Counted from the first letter of the stretch, positions 33,775 to 43,414 are shown. The stretch is DNA of 64,000 nt from UBA11740 sp049273695 (GCA_049273695.1 JBASRE010000005.1:62001-126000), one strand, 5' to 3'. The notes: generated by a model not told the origin, from the sequence alone. Translations and numbers: made by a program.

Positions 33775-36651
33775 TTATTTCCACTCGCCGACCAGGACGA
33801 AGGGCGCCCAGTAGACTGGCGCGCTGTAGTTCTTGCCAGCAATCATCGCGAGTTGGGCGTCTCGCATGGCAGAGGATGGGGAAGCGGACCCCGGCGCAAG
33901 GAAACGCTTGTAGAAATCTGTCATCAGTTGGGCGGTCGCGTTGTCGGAGACTGACCAGAGACTGACACCGACCGTAGGCGCGCCCGCGTAGATAAACGCG
34001 CGCGTCAAACCCATCACGCCTTCGCCGCGCTTCTCTTTGCCCAGTCCGGTTTCGCACGCCGACAGCATCACGAGTGACGGCGCCATCTTCAGGTTGAAGA
34101 TTTCGTCGGTGCGCAAGAAACCGTCAGCGCTGGTATTTCCGACCAGCGAAAGTACGACGCCGGTGAACTGAGGCCGCTCCACATTCAGCAGTCCGTGCGT
34201 CGCGATGTGCACGATGCGATAGTTGGACACGTTAGAAGCGTGAATTTTTTCTTCGCTCGCGCCCAGGTCCATCCACACTTCAGCTTTGGCGCCGCCGGTG
34301 CGCGCGTTGGCGGCGATCGCTTCAGCTTCAGTACGCGTGCCGAGCAAACGACCCAAACGCAAAGTCGATGCAGGCGAGGACACCTGCGTGCCGGCGACGT
34401 CCGCGACTGCGCTCTCGAGCGCGAGACCTAACCCGCGTGTTTCGCCGGTAGGAGTGCGCGCCACGTTCAGCGCCTTCAGGCGCGCATCGTCCGTACTGAA
34501 AACCGGATCCGCGATAACAAGAATTGAGCCGTCTCTGACATTTGCCGCAGCAGACTGCTGTTGTCGGATCGCAGCGATGACTGAAGCGGAAGGCGCGTAA
34601 ACAATCTCGTTCGACTTGATCAGATAGTTCAAAGACGCGTAATCCGACGCTGCGGGCGAGACGCCCACGCTCCCAGCCACCAGAGCTTCAAAGGGAATGT
34701 AGTTGAGCGCGCCGTCGGCCACGATCAGCACGCGCTTGTCGGCGATCAAATTTGCGGCCGGCGCAACCGCAGCCTGATAAAGCGCGTTCGACGCAGTCAC
34801 GAATGACGGAACGTTCTCGGACGGTCCCTGCGCCAGGCCCAGGCCACGCTGCTCATCAGCCACATCGATGCCAATCAGCCGGCGTTGGAGCTTCGCTGGA
34901 ATTAGCTGCGCGCGAAAATCGGTCGCCAGCTTGTTGATCTCAGTTTTAGCGGGCAGCTTGAACACCGAAAGCCCCGCGCGCGTCACGGCGAAAAGATACG
35001 ACGCATCGTTACCGAGCGCGTACTCCAACAGCACCGTGTTGTCGTCCAACACTTTCTGCTGAATGTCGGTGAGCGATGACGGTTGCGTAGCGGTTAACGA
35101 AGCGTAACGCGGACTGGCCGTACGAATTTGATTCTCGATTTGATCGAATTCCGTTTGCAGCGTTTCGAGTTCCTTCTCCAGATCGGAGGGCTTCGCCTTC
35201 TGATCGATGGCGACACTTACACCGGTCAGTTGCGCCGCGATTTCCTGTTGCCGATTCAGGTTCTCCTGCTTTCGCTTGAGCAAATCGGCCGGCACCCACG
35301 CCGTGATTTGCGCGTTTACTTCCGCGAGCATGTCGAGCAGGGAACGCGCGCGCGCTTGTTCGGAAATGCGAAGCGCTTCAGAAGCGTATTCGAGAGCCTT
35401 ACCGGATAACGGTTGGCCGGCGGGAGAGCTGGTCAGCGCCATTTCGGCGAACGCCGCGACGGCTTCGTCGTAAACCTCTTTAGTTGTAGCCAGAAACGTC
35501 GTGCGTGATTCATCCGCACGAACGCTGCCCGCACGAATCTGCTCGATCGTGTTTAATGAATCGCGATACGCGGCGAGCGCCTGCTCGCGGAGCTTGGCGG
35601 CATTGCTGTCTTTTTCCTGCGCGGCTTGCAACCAAAGGCTCCGGCCACGACCGCGTTGGGCCGGCCACATCAGATCGAGCCGCTTGTCCTGCTCAGCGCC
35701 CTTTTGCGCGGCTTCGTACAACTTGGCGGCGTCTTTGTAGCGACTTTCTTTCAGCGCCACATCGCCGAGGCTGGTGCGCGCAGCGGTACGAAAGCGCCGC
35801 GTCTGACCAAGCTTCGCAACCATCGGCAATGAGCCGCCGCCGGCACTCAGCGCATTTTCGAAACGCTTCCTTGCCGTTGGCAGATCGTTATTCGCATATG
35901 CGATGCGACCCATGCCGAGTTCGTGAGTCATGTAAACGATTGCCACGCGATACTCGTCCATCTCTTTCTTGACTTCGACAAAACCAATCGCGGTATTTAC
36001 CGGCGCGGCAATCTCAACTTTGCCGGTCGACAAACTGCCGATGCCGATGCCCAAACCGCTTAAGCGGCGCGTCGCTTTCGCCGCCGCGCTCTCAGGTTTC
36101 TTAACCGTCATGCGCAGATACGCCGCTCCGGCCTTTGCCAGGTCGCCCATCCGATAGCTGGTATCACCGATCTTTGCCAACATGAGATTCGCGTTGAAGC
36201 CGTTGTCAGCCGTGCTCGCCGCGGTTTCGGCAGCAGCGCCGGTTGTCGTGCCCGCGCGGCTCGCCACGCTGCTGGTCGCGGCTTGCGTTTTCTGATCCTT
36301 GTTTGCCGCAGTCGTGAAGGCATCAAAAGCCTTCTCGTAATGTTCGAGCGCAACTTTGAGCTGCCCTTGAACCAGATAGAGATCGCCGAGCGCGTCACGC
36401 GCCGCGGCAATGCCGCGCTGATTGTTTGTTTGCGTGTACAGCGTTAGCGCGCTTTGCAGATGATTCAAAGCCCGGTCGGCATGTCCTTGCTTGAGCAGAC
36501 TGCGGCCGGTTGAAAGAGCAGCGGAAGGGTCGGCTTGAGCTTGAGCGACCGGCGAATCGACGTGAGCGTCAGCCGAACGTGACTCCTGCCAGAGGAAGGT
36601 ACAGATCGAAAGGGCGAGCGCGAGCGGCGCGAAATACTTTTTGAAACGCAT
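33775..36651 (-). CDS. TPR-CHAT caspase-like protein
   Basis: A 958-residue exported protein. The ATG at 36651 gives a signal peptide (FAPLALALSICTFLW, ending RSADA); the extra N-terminus in a longer frame comes from a repeat hairpin. TPR repeats fill about 45-480 (ADRALNHLQSALTLYTQTNN, RGIAAARDALGDLYLVQGQL), then a coiled segment, then a CHAT domain (about 640-955). The caspase-type dyad is intact: H819 in RIVHIATHGLLN and C866 in LVMLSACETGLG, followed by GVMGLTRAFIYAGAPTVGVS. CHAT proteases cleave partner proteins on a trigger; the partner here is unknown. It lies 38 bases after the DUF4384 gene. Confidence 0.93.
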   Translation of the reverse strand: MRFKKYFAPLALALSICTFLWQESRSADAHVDSPVAQAQADPSAALSTGRSLLKQGHADRALNHLQSALTLYTQTNNQRGIAAARDALGDLYLVQGQLKVALEHYEKAFDAFTTAANKDQKTQAATSSVASRAGTTTGAAAETAASTADNGFNANLMLAKIGDTSYRMGDLAKAGAAYLRMTVKKPESAAAKATRRLSGLGIGIGSLSTGKVEIAAPVNTAIGFVEVKKEMDEYRVAIVYMTHELGMGRIAYANNDLPTARKRFENALSAGGGSLPMVAKLGQTRRFRTAARTSLGDVALKESRYKDAAKLYEAAQKGAEQDKRLDLMWPAQRGRGRSLWLQAAQEKDSNAAKLREQALAAYRDSLNTIEQIRAGSVRADESRTTFLATTKEVYDEAVAAFAEMALTSSPAGQPLSGKALEYASEALRISEQARARSLLDMLAEVNAQITAWVPADLLKRKQENLNRQQEIAAQLTGVSVAIDQKAKPSDLEKELETLQTEFDQIENQIRTASPRYASLTATQPSSLTDIQQKVLDDNTVLLEYALGNDASYLFAVTRAGLSVFKLPAKTEINKLATDFRAQLIPAKLQRRLIGIDVADEQRGLGLAQGPSENVPSFVTASNALYQAAVAPAANLIADKRVLIVADGALNYIPFEALVAGSVGVSPAASDYASLNYLIKSNEIVYAPSASVIAAIRQQQSAAANVRDGSILVIADPVFSTDDARLKALNVARTPTGETRGLGLALESAVADVAGTQVSSPASTLRLGRLLGTRTEAEAIAANARTGGAKAEVWMDLGASEEKIHASNVSNYRIVHIATHGLLNVERPQFTGVVLSLVGNTSADGFLRTDEIFNLKMAPSLVMLSACETGLGKEKRGEGVMGLTRAFIYAGAPTVGVSLWSVSDNATAQLMTDFYKRFLAPGSASPSSAMRDAQLAMIAGKNYSAPVYWAPFVLVGEWK

Positions 36652-36689
36652 TGTTAAATCCAAAGCGCCGCCACTAGCGGCGCACTCCA
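36652..36689 (-). repeat. Hairpin repeat filling the DUF4384-CHAT gap
   Basis: The whole 38-base gap between the two genes is a TGGAGTGCGCCGC...GCGGCGCTTTGG element: a 7-bp stem (36665-36671 with 36677-36683) and a 5-base loop, followed on the minus strand by TTTGGATTT. It is the same family as 29173-29202. It could attenuate transcription into the CHAT gene. Confidence 0.7.
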
Positions 36690-37577
36690 TTACTTGTAAA
36701 CCAAATCCAAAACCGTCACGAGCATTGGTTCGTTGCTCGAGGCGTTTATCCGAATCACGGACGGTTGCGGCATTGATTTATCTAAACCCAAACCGCGCGT
36801 CATCGCAACTTTTTCTCGTTCCGTTTGCGCCTGGCCAAAATTCTGAGTCGTCGCGACTCTGACTTGGGCTTTCGTTGCTTTCTCGATCTCCGACCAAACG
36901 TCCGCCTGCGGTTGCCACGGACATTTGTCTTTGTTTAGCCCGCAAAACGCGACGAGTTCTTCCGCAGTCGGTACACCGGTCAGCGGTTCGCGAGTGACGA
37001 CAACGTAAATGCGATCCGTGGCCGGGTCTCCTTTAAACACGAACCAGCGCTGATGCTCCTCCGCTTCTTCGCTGGAGGGAACTTCGATCGGCACGTGTGC
37101 CTCGATCCAGTTTTCGCCCCCATCGAGACTCCAGTCGGGGAAGATCATTCGGGCCGCTGCACCGTTCTCGCTGCCGAAGATGTAGAGGTAGCCATCGACG
37201 TTCGGTTCGAGCGCCAGCCGGACGCGATCGCCCTTCCGGAATTCACGGGTCGGCTCGACACGCAACGCGCGTCCGCTCGGCTCGCGCATAAAGATCGTGT
37301 AACCCAAACCAATTGCCGGTTGAGCTTTTTTCGAGACCGGCCGGCTTGTCGCAGTTACCGTCGGGGTGGTTGCGTTGTTGGCCGCGGCATTCGTGTTTGC
37401 ATTCGTTTTTGCGGGCCGGCGACGATGACGTCGCGAAGGACCTTTCAGGTTGGTCGTCTTCGGACGACTTTCGAGAAACGCTCCGCGCACATCCTCATCC
37501 TGTTGAGCACTGACGACGAAAACTCCCGTCATCAACGATGCGATTAATACGAAACCTAACAACACGCGCGATTTCAT
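36690..37577 (-). CDS. Secreted DUF4384 protein
   Basis: A 295-residue exported protein. The ATG at 37577 follows GGAGGTTCCTT. A signal peptide (SRVLLGFVLIASLMTGVFVV, ending SAQQ) is followed by a basic and Asn/Ala/Thr-rich linker (RRHRRRPAKTNANTNAAANN). A DUF4384 domain (about 105-225) contains FRKGDRVRLALEPNVDGYLY IFGSENGAA. The same domain forms the C-terminus of the neighbouring Ser/Thr kinase. The family is extracytoplasmic and often linked to kinases and caspase-like proteases; no activity is known. Confidence 0.85.
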   Translation of the reverse strand: MKSRVLLGFVLIASLMTGVFVVSAQQDEDVRGAFLESRPKTTNLKGPSRRHRRRPAKTNANTNAAANNATTPTVTATSRPVSKKAQPAIGLGYTIFMREPSGRALRVEPTREFRKGDRVRLALEPNVDGYLYIFGSENGAAARMIFPDWSLDGGENWIEAHVPIEVPSSEEAEEHQRWFVFKGDPATDRIYVVVTREPLTGVPTAEELVAFCGLNKDKCPWQPQADVWSEIEKATKAQVRVATTQNFGQAQTEREKVAMTRGLGLDKSMPQPSVIRINASSNEPMLVTVLDLVYK

Positions 37578-37630
37578 AAGGAACCTCCGATTCTCAACTC
37601 GTCTTGGACCGGTAGCCGTGTCTGTACCCG

Positions 37631-37688
37631 GAGCGGTAGCGACGGGATCATAGCGCAACTTGAGTGAACGATCCGGTCGCTACCGCTC
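37631..37688. repeat. Inverted repeat upstream of the DUF4384 gene
   Basis: GAGCGGTAGCGAC (37631-37643) is exactly complementary to GTCGCTACCGCTC (37676-37688), with outer GTACC and GGTAC and inner GGATC and GATCC segments extending the pairing. It lies between the kinase stop and the DUF4384 start, and could be a transcript end for the kinase or a REP element. Confidence 0.7.
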
Positions 37689-37722
37689 GCGGTACTGACA
37701 CGCTCTTTTAGGGTCGAGGTTT

Positions 37723-39666
37723 TCACTTGTGTTCGATGCGAACTCTAAACATGACGGACGCCTTTTCGGCCTCGTTTTGCGGCACTTTCACGGCTACCAT
37801 CGGAAACGCGCCGGTTTTGATGACTTCGGTCGTCACAACGTCTGTTTTATGTTGGTTACGAAAGTCGTCCAGTTGCTTCTCCTCGTCAGGCGTCAATTCA
37901 TGTTCTGAGGGACCTGCAAAGAACTGGGGACTAGTTATTGGATTAGGTGAAAAGACAAACATGAATTCATCAATCCCCGGGTTCTTGACCAGGGTAAGCC
38001 AAAAAGTGCTGCTTACCCCTGGAAAGGTGAATTCCAATCCACTCTTGACTGCATTGGTTTTCAAGCCGCTGAAGGCGCCGGGCTGGGCCGAAAGAAAGAT
38101 CGTTCGAGTATTCGCCGCGCTGGCTCCGATGATGTAGAGGTAGCCGTTTTCGTTCGGCGAAAAGTGAAATCTGAATCCCTCGCCCCCAGCCATCGTAAGA
38201 GATTCGCCGGCGAGTATCTTCTGGTCATTATCTTTTGTATCAACTTCCAACCAATAGCGAGCCACTTCATGCATGGGAGTAACGGATTCGGGTCCCGTCG
38301 CGGGCGCGGTCGGAACATTCGCCGTTCGCCTGCCCATGAAACTCATTATGGCAAAGCCACCGCCTACCAGCAGCAGCAACACGATCGCAATCGCTCCGAT
38401 AACGAGGAGTGGTGATCGACGTTTCGATGGAAATTGAACTTCAACGTGAGGCTTTGGAATCGGTTGTTCGGATTGCACGGGTTTCGCCGCTGCCCGCGCG
38501 GCCAGCCGACCCGCGTCGGCGACCAGCGTTGGGATCGTCGCGGACTGACTGGCAGCAGGTTTCACTGCACCGCCATCGACCAAGGTCATCGCACCGCGGT
38601 CACCGATGGTCGGCGTTGGACGATCGGCAACCGTCGTGAAGCGATCCTGAGGTTGTCTCGCTACTTCAGGTGCGGGTGCGCCCGCGGCCAGTACTGCGCC
38701 TTCAACTGACGCCTCCAGTTCCTTTTCGAGTTCGCCAGCGGTGGCTTGTCTATCGCCTCGATCTTTGGCCATCGCGCGCATGAGCGCTTTGCCGAACTCG
38801 ACGGGAACATTGGACGCCACTTCGTGAAGCGGCTTGGGCGTCAAGGTCACGTGCTGCTTTCTTAATTCCAGAATTGTGACACCGCTGAATGGCCGTTTGC
38901 CGGAGATGATTTCGTAGAACACGACGCCGAGACTGTAAAGATCCGCGCGCCCGTCGATTTCCGAGCTGCCATCTTCCGGCAGTTCGCCCCATTGCTCGGG
39001 AGACATGTAGTACGGCGTGCCGAGCATCTGGCCGGCGACGGTGAGGTTCGTGCTGCCGGTTTTCTCTGCGCCGGCCACCTCGCGCAGCTTTGCGATTCCC
39101 AGATCGAGAAGCTTCACCACCGGCTCGCCGCCGGTGCCGGCCTTTCCGATCATGATGTTTTCGGGTTTCAGATCGCGATGCACTACGCCCATCGCGTGGG
39201 CCGCATTGAGCACGCTGATGACCGGCTTCAACGTCGCCAACGCTTCAGCAGGGGAAAACCTTCCGCGCTTCTTTAGCTCGGCGTCGAGCGTCGTGCCCTC
39301 GACGTACTCCATCACCAGGTAGATCATCCCGTCGCTCGACGTGCGCAGGTCGTAAACTGTGACGGCGTTCGGATGACGAAAGCGGCGTGCCGCCTGGCCT
39401 TCGCGTTGAAAGCGGCGCAGCCATTCGGAATTGGTGCGCATCTCGGGCGGGAGCATCTTGATCGCGACGCGATCGCCGAGCAGTATGTGGCGCGCTCGAT
39501 AAACGGCGCCCATGCCGCCGCGCCCGAGCAGCGATTCGATCTGATACTGCCCGTCGAGCACGCTGCCAACAAACGAGTGTGGATCTTCCTCCAGGACCTC
39601 ACCGTCTTTTGGACAGAAGCTAACGCTGTCGTCGTACTTGTTAGTGCAGGCGGGACAAAACTTCAT
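37723..39666 (-). CDS. Transmembrane Ser/Thr protein kinase with DUF4384 sensor
   Basis: A 647-residue PknB-type kinase. The ATG at 39666 (MKFCPACTNKYDDSVSFCPK) starts with a zinc ribbon. The kinase domain (about 41-305) has the Gly loop LGRGGMGAVYRAR, ATP-binding K70 (VAIKML), catalytic HRDLKPEN (D165), DLG (188-190, in place of DFG), APE-like GTPYYMSPEQW. A Pro/Ala-rich linker leads to one membrane helix (LLVIGAIAIVLLLLVGGGFA, about 432-452), and the outside part is a DUF4384 domain (about 485-645; NENGYLYIIGASAANTRTIF). It probably senses something outside and phosphorylates cytosolic targets. Confidence 0.93.
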   Translation of the reverse strand: MKFCPACTNKYDDSVSFCPKDGEVLEEDPHSFVGSVLDGQYQIESLLGRGGMGAVYRARHILLGDRVAIKMLPPEMRTNSEWLRRFQREGQAARRFRHPNAVTVYDLRTSSDGMIYLVMEYVEGTTLDAELKKRGRFSPAEALATLKPVISVLNAAHAMGVVHRDLKPENIMIGKAGTGGEPVVKLLDLGIAKLREVAGAEKTGSTNLTVAGQMLGTPYYMSPEQWGELPEDGSSEIDGRADLYSLGVVFYEIISGKRPFSGVTILELRKQHVTLTPKPLHEVASNVPVEFGKALMRAMAKDRGDRQATAGELEKELEASVEGAVLAAGAPAPEVARQPQDRFTTVADRPTPTIGDRGAMTLVDGGAVKPAASQSATIPTLVADAGRLAARAAAKPVQSEQPIPKPHVEVQFPSKRRSPLLVIGAIAIVLLLLVGGGFAIMSFMGRRTANVPTAPATGPESVTPMHEVARYWLEVDTKDNDQKILAGESLTMAGGEGFRFHFSPNENGYLYIIGASAANTRTIFLSAQPGAFSGLKTNAVKSGLEFTFPGVSSTFWLTLVKNPGIDEFMFVFSPNPITSPQFFAGPSEHELTPDEEKQLDDFRNQHKTDVVTTEVIKTGAFPMVAVKVPQNEAEKASVMFRVRIEHK

Positions 39667-39871
39667 GTGGGAACCTAGTTTACAACGCTGAGGGCGATCG
39701 GTGTTAACAAGTTGAGCTGGGAAGCTCAAGGGCAAAACCGATTTTCCATCTGTCATTTTACATTTGTCATCGCCCATTTCTTAACCCAACTTCCAGGTTA
39801 TAGCGGCGACTCGAAGTGGAATGGCAAATGAAAAATGTCAGATGACAAATGGAAAATGTTTTATGCGTCCG

Positions 39872-42022
39872 TCAATAAACTCGATCGGCATACTCCGCAG
39901 CCATGCGGTCGCTGTTGAAAGCCGGCACCAGAGTCTGAATCGCGCGCTTCATCATCGCCACCCAACGCCGCGGCAAACCGTCAGCATCGCGGTCGTAGAA
40001 GGGCGGAATCACTTGCTCCTGCAGCACCTGATACATGGATGCGGCGTCGCGCTGATCCGCATCTTCGTCGGTTAGGGTGCTCACATCGCTAATCGCGAAG
40101 CCGTTCTGGCCGTCGTAACCTTCCAGCCACCAACCGTCCAGGATCGAAAAGTTGAGCACGCCGTTCATAGCAGCTTTTTGGCCGCTGGTGCCTGACGCTT
40201 CCTGTGGCCGCCGCGGCACGTTCATCCAGACATCGACGCCCTGCACGAGCTGTCGCGCCACTTCCTGATCGTAGTCCTCAATGAACGCGACGTGCTGACG
40301 CACAGACGAATCACGCTGCCACCTCAAGAGCTTTTGCAGAATGAGTTTCGCGCCCTGGTCGTGCGGATGGGCCTTGCCGGCGAAAACGAACTGCACTGGG
40401 CGCTCGGAATCCGTCAGAAGTTTCGTGAGCAGTTTCTCGTCACTCAACAACAAATCCCAGCGCTTGTAACCGGCAATACGGCGAGCAAAACCGATCGTCA
40501 GCACGTCGGGATCGAACATTGTCCGCGCCGCTTCGATGTAACCATCGCTTTCGCCACGCGCGAGCCGCGCATCGAAGCATCGATCGCGAACGAACGCGAC
40601 CAGACGCTGCTTCAGAAGCGAATGGGCTTGCCAAAGTTCTTCCTCGGAAAGCTTGTCGATGGCGACTGACCACGCGCTGGCGTGACGTGCCATTTCCAGC
40701 CAGTCATCGCCGGCCAGACGCTGATAAACCGAACGAATCGGCGAAGCGACCCACGTCGCAGGATGCACGCCGTTCGTGACTGACGTAATCGGGACGTCGT
40801 CAGTCTTTTGCTCCGGCCACATCTTTTGCCAGAGCTGGCGCGACACTTCACCGTGCTTTCGACTGACGCCGTTTATTGAGCGGGACATCCGCAGCGCGAG
40901 CGGCGTCAGACCGAACGCTGCATCGGCGCCGCCGTTCACCCGACCCAGCGCAAGAAATTCTTCAAGCGATAAGCCGAGCGCGGTTTCATGCCATTTTCCA
41001 AAACCCTGTGTGATCAGTTCCGGAGTGAACTCGTCGTGACCGGCGGCCACCGGCGTGTGCGTCGTGAACACGCAGCGTTCGCGCACGCGTGCGGCAGCGT
41101 CGGCAAAACCAACGTTTCCCGCTTCAATGATTTCACGGGCCAGCTCAAGCGACAGAAATGCGGAGTGGCCTTCATTCATGTGGAATACTGCGGGCGAAAG
41201 CCGTAGCTGTCTGAGCAAACGCACGCCGCCGATTCCGAGCATTATCTCCTGCACGAGACGTGTTTCGCGATCGCCGCCGTACAAGTGACCGGTGATAAGG
41301 CGATCAACTTCCGCGTTCTCAGGAACGTTCGTGTCGAGCAGGTAAAGCTGCACGCGTCCGATGTTTGCTCGCCACGCGCGGGCGCGCACGACTCGGCCGC
41401 GCATGCTCACTTCGATCATGACCGGCGCACCCGTCGCGTCGGTGACTAACTCAACCGGAAGTTCGTCGGGGTATGTTTCCTTGTAAGTTTCGTTTTGCCA
41501 GTCGTCGCTCGTGACGCTCTGACGAAAATATCCAAAGCCGTAGAACAACCCAACGGCGACGAGCGGCAGGTTGAGATCGCTTGCGGACTTCAAATGGTCG
41601 CCGGCGAGAATGCCCAAGCCGCCCGAATATAAAGGCAGAGAACTGTGTACACCGTACTCCGCGCAAAAGTACGCGACTGGAGTTTCGCGGCTGACGCGAT
41701 CCGAAGTGCGCAAACCGGGCCAGGGCCGGGCGTCGCCCATGTAGGCATCGAAGCGATCCGATAGTTGCTGGAGTCGTTCGGCGAATGCCGGGTCGGCCGC
41801 CATTTGCGTGAGCCGAAGATCTGACGCATGCGCCAGCAAAGCGCGCGGATTCTGCTCACACTGCTGCCACACGCTCGGGTCGAGGTCGCGAAAGATCTCG
41901 GGCCCGTCGGGCGCCCAACTCCACCAGTAATTCCATGCGAGTTTTTCGAGCGGCTTGAGAGTCGCGGGCAGTTCGCGCGCGCGCACGACGGGTTTGGTTT
42001 CAGTTTCGACTTCAGGATTCAT
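39872..42022 (-). CDS. glgP: Alpha-glucan phosphorylase
   Basis: A 716-residue GT35 enzyme of the short archaeal/thermophile type, which releases glucose 1-phosphate from glycogen-like glucans. Visible marks are KLAWNYWWSWAPDGPEIFRD at the N-terminus, ETPVAYFCAEYGVHSSLPLY SGGLGILAGDHLKSASDL, VFHMNEGHSAFLSLEL, and the pyridoxal-phosphate region EASGTSGQKAAMNGVLNFS, with K616 as the Schiff-base lysine. ITSVTNGVHPATWV and FAGKAHPHDQGAK are also conserved. It is a complete single gene, cytosolic. Confidence 0.95.
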   Translation of the reverse strand: MNPEVETETKPVVRARELPATLKPLEKLAWNYWWSWAPDGPEIFRDLDPSVWQQCEQNPRALLAHASDLRLTQMAADPAFAERLQQLSDRFDAYMGDARPWPGLRTSDRVSRETPVAYFCAEYGVHSSLPLYSGGLGILAGDHLKSASDLNLPLVAVGLFYGFGYFRQSVTSDDWQNETYKETYPDELPVELVTDATGAPVMIEVSMRGRVVRARAWRANIGRVQLYLLDTNVPENAEVDRLITGHLYGGDRETRLVQEIMLGIGGVRLLRQLRLSPAVFHMNEGHSAFLSLELAREIIEAGNVGFADAAARVRERCVFTTHTPVAAGHDEFTPELITQGFGKWHETALGLSLEEFLALGRVNGGADAAFGLTPLALRMSRSINGVSRKHGEVSRQLWQKMWPEQKTDDVPITSVTNGVHPATWVASPIRSVYQRLAGDDWLEMARHASAWSVAIDKLSEEELWQAHSLLKQRLVAFVRDRCFDARLARGESDGYIEAARTMFDPDVLTIGFARRIAGYKRWDLLLSDEKLLTKLLTDSERPVQFVFAGKAHPHDQGAKLILQKLLRWQRDSSVRQHVAFIEDYDQEVARQLVQGVDVWMNVPRRPQEASGTSGQKAAMNGVLNFSILDGWWLEGYDGQNGFAISDVSTLTDEDADQRDAASMYQVLQEQVIPPFYDRDADGLPRRWVAMMKRAIQTLVPAFNSDRMAAEYADRVY

Positions 42023-42266
42023 ATCAGATGAGCAAAAGTAAGGCGGCCAACGCCGCCATTGTCAGCTCCGGAGGAGCCGAATGTTTATAGCATAAGCGCG
42101 ATTCAAAAAGTTAATGCTCCAGGAGGAGCGACCATGTCGATCCTCATGGAGCAAAGGTTATTACTTTGGCTGTCAGACTATAGACATTTCGCGCCTAACG
42201 GCGCGAGTAATTGGTACACACTCCTCGGGAGTGCAGCATGCCGGAGGCATGCGTATCCATCCTCAC
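42023..42266. repeat. Run of five small palindromes
   Basis: Five short hairpins follow each other: GCTCC-GGA-GGAGC (42065), GCTCC-AGGA-GGAGC (42116), CGCGCC-TAAC-GGCGCG (42190), CACTCC-TCG-GGAGTG (42219) and GCATGCC-GGA-GGCATGC (42236), several followed by similar ATGTTTATAG or ATAGAC text. The layout suggests a composite REP-type element with repeated hairpin plus AT-rich spacer. No gene is supported. Confidence 0.75.
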
Positions 42267-42824
42267 TCAACTAAACTTCTGATTCGCCAAAAACGCCTCG
42301 GCGTCGCCCGGCTGAAAGAACACCAAGCGCACTTCGTTCAACTGATAATCCGTGCCGAGAAAATTCTCGATCGTCCGGGAAGCGACTTCCGCCGCTTCGT
42401 TCTGCGGATAACCGAAGACGCCGGTTGAGATTGCGGGAAACGCGACCGAGGTAAGATTCTTCTCGACGGCCAGTGTCAGCGAATTGTGATAGCAGTTGGC
42501 AAGGAGTTCAGCTTCCTTTCCGCCTTCCTCGCCGTAGATCGGGCCAACCGTGTGAATCACGTAGAGCGCGGGCAGCTTGCCACCGGTCGTGATCACCGCT
42601 TCGCCGGCCGGCAATCCAGTCGGAAAACGCGAGCGGCGAATCTCACGACATTCTTCCAGGATCTCCGGCCCGCCGGCACGATGAATTGCTCCATCGACGC
42701 CACCGCCGCCCAACAGCGAAGCATTCGCGGCATTCACAATCGCGTCTGTGTCCTGCTTCGTGATATCACCGACGATGACACTGACGCGGCCGTTGAGAAA
42801 TTGTTGTTTCGGATCTCCGTCCAT
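42267..42824 (-). CDS. Macro-domain protein (ADP-ribose deacetylase-like)
   Basis: A 185-residue single macro domain of the MacroD/YmdB type, which removes O-acetyl-ADP-ribose acetyl groups or mono-ADP-ribose from proteins. SVIVGDITKQDTDAIVNAAN ASLLGGGGVDGAIHRAGG gives the ADP-ribose loop and catalytic Asn/Gly; VAFPAISTGVFGYPQNEAA gives the phosphate loop. The start lies only 4 bases after the preceding gene on the same strand, so the two form an operon. Confidence 0.92.
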   Translation of the reverse strand: MDGDPKQQFLNGRVSVIVGDITKQDTDAIVNAANASLLGGGGVDGAIHRAGGPEILEECREIRRSRFPTGLPAGEAVITTGGKLPALYVIHTVGPIYGEEGGKEAELLANCYHNSLTLAVEKNLTSVAFPAISTGVFGYPQNEAAEVASRTIENFLGTDYQLNEVRLVFFQPGDAEAFLANQKFS

Positions 42825-42828
42825 CTGC

Positions 42829-43206
42829 CTATTCGGCGGTTGCTTCTTCCGCGGCTACTTCCTCCGCGGCTGCTTCTTCGTCGCGCGCCTCGACGTTGAC
42901 CTCGTCGAACATGTCCTGACGCCGCAGAGCTTCTGCGACGCCTTTGGCTTTATGCTCAGTCAAGGGTCGTTCAGGGTCTTCGCTGGCGATTTCGAAGACT
43001 CGCTCATCAATCATGTACACCCCAAGCGAACCCAGGGTGACGCCCGACGTGACTTGAATGTCGTCCATGTTGTGAATCTTGAAATTGCCGTGCGTCTCGA
43101 CCCAATCTTCAATGAAGGGATCGCGCAAAGCGTGCTCGGCTTCCGATTCAGTCAGGTAAGCGCCCTCGACAATCAGGCAGTATTCGCGGCCTTTGTTATC
43201 AGTCAT
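42829..43206 (-). CDS. Acidic hypothetical protein paired with the macro-domain gene
   Basis: A 125-residue acidic protein. The first 100 residues look like a small alpha/beta domain (REYCLIVEGAYLTESEAEHA, VTSGVTLGSLGVYMIDERVF); the end is a low-complexity Ala/Glu tail (EEAAAEEVAAEEATAE). No family is recognised. Its stop is 4 bases before the macro-domain gene, which hints at a role in ADP-ribose metabolism by association only. Confidence 0.7.
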   Translation of the reverse strand: MTDNKGREYCLIVEGAYLTESEAEHALRDPFIEDWVETHGNFKIHNMDDIQVTSGVTLGSLGVYMIDERVFEIASEDPERPLTEHKAKGVAEALRRQDMFDEVNVEARDEEAAAEEVAAEEATAE

Positions 43207-43371
43207 TGTTCTGGAAAGCGAGATGTGGCGCTAGCGACCAGGGGTCGCGCGGTAGCGCAGAAAGAGGGTGCAGCTTTCTTAGCCGTCATGAGTTAGGCCA
43301 TTGCGTCGCGAATGGCCCGAAATGTGGGCCTAATTTACCACCGCTGCGTGGTCCAGCGCCAGAGTTTTGAT

Positions 43372-43414
43372 CGCAAAAAGCAAAAGCGCCGCGGAAATTT
43401 GCTTCCCGCGGCGC
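43372..43414 (-). terminator. Rho-independent terminator of the VWA gene
   Basis: GCGCCGCGG (43386-43394) pairs with CCGCGGCGC (43406-43414) as a 9-bp stem with an 11-base loop. On the minus strand it is followed by TTTTGCTTTTTGCG. It lies 50 bases beyond the stop of the VWA gene. Confidence 0.8.
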
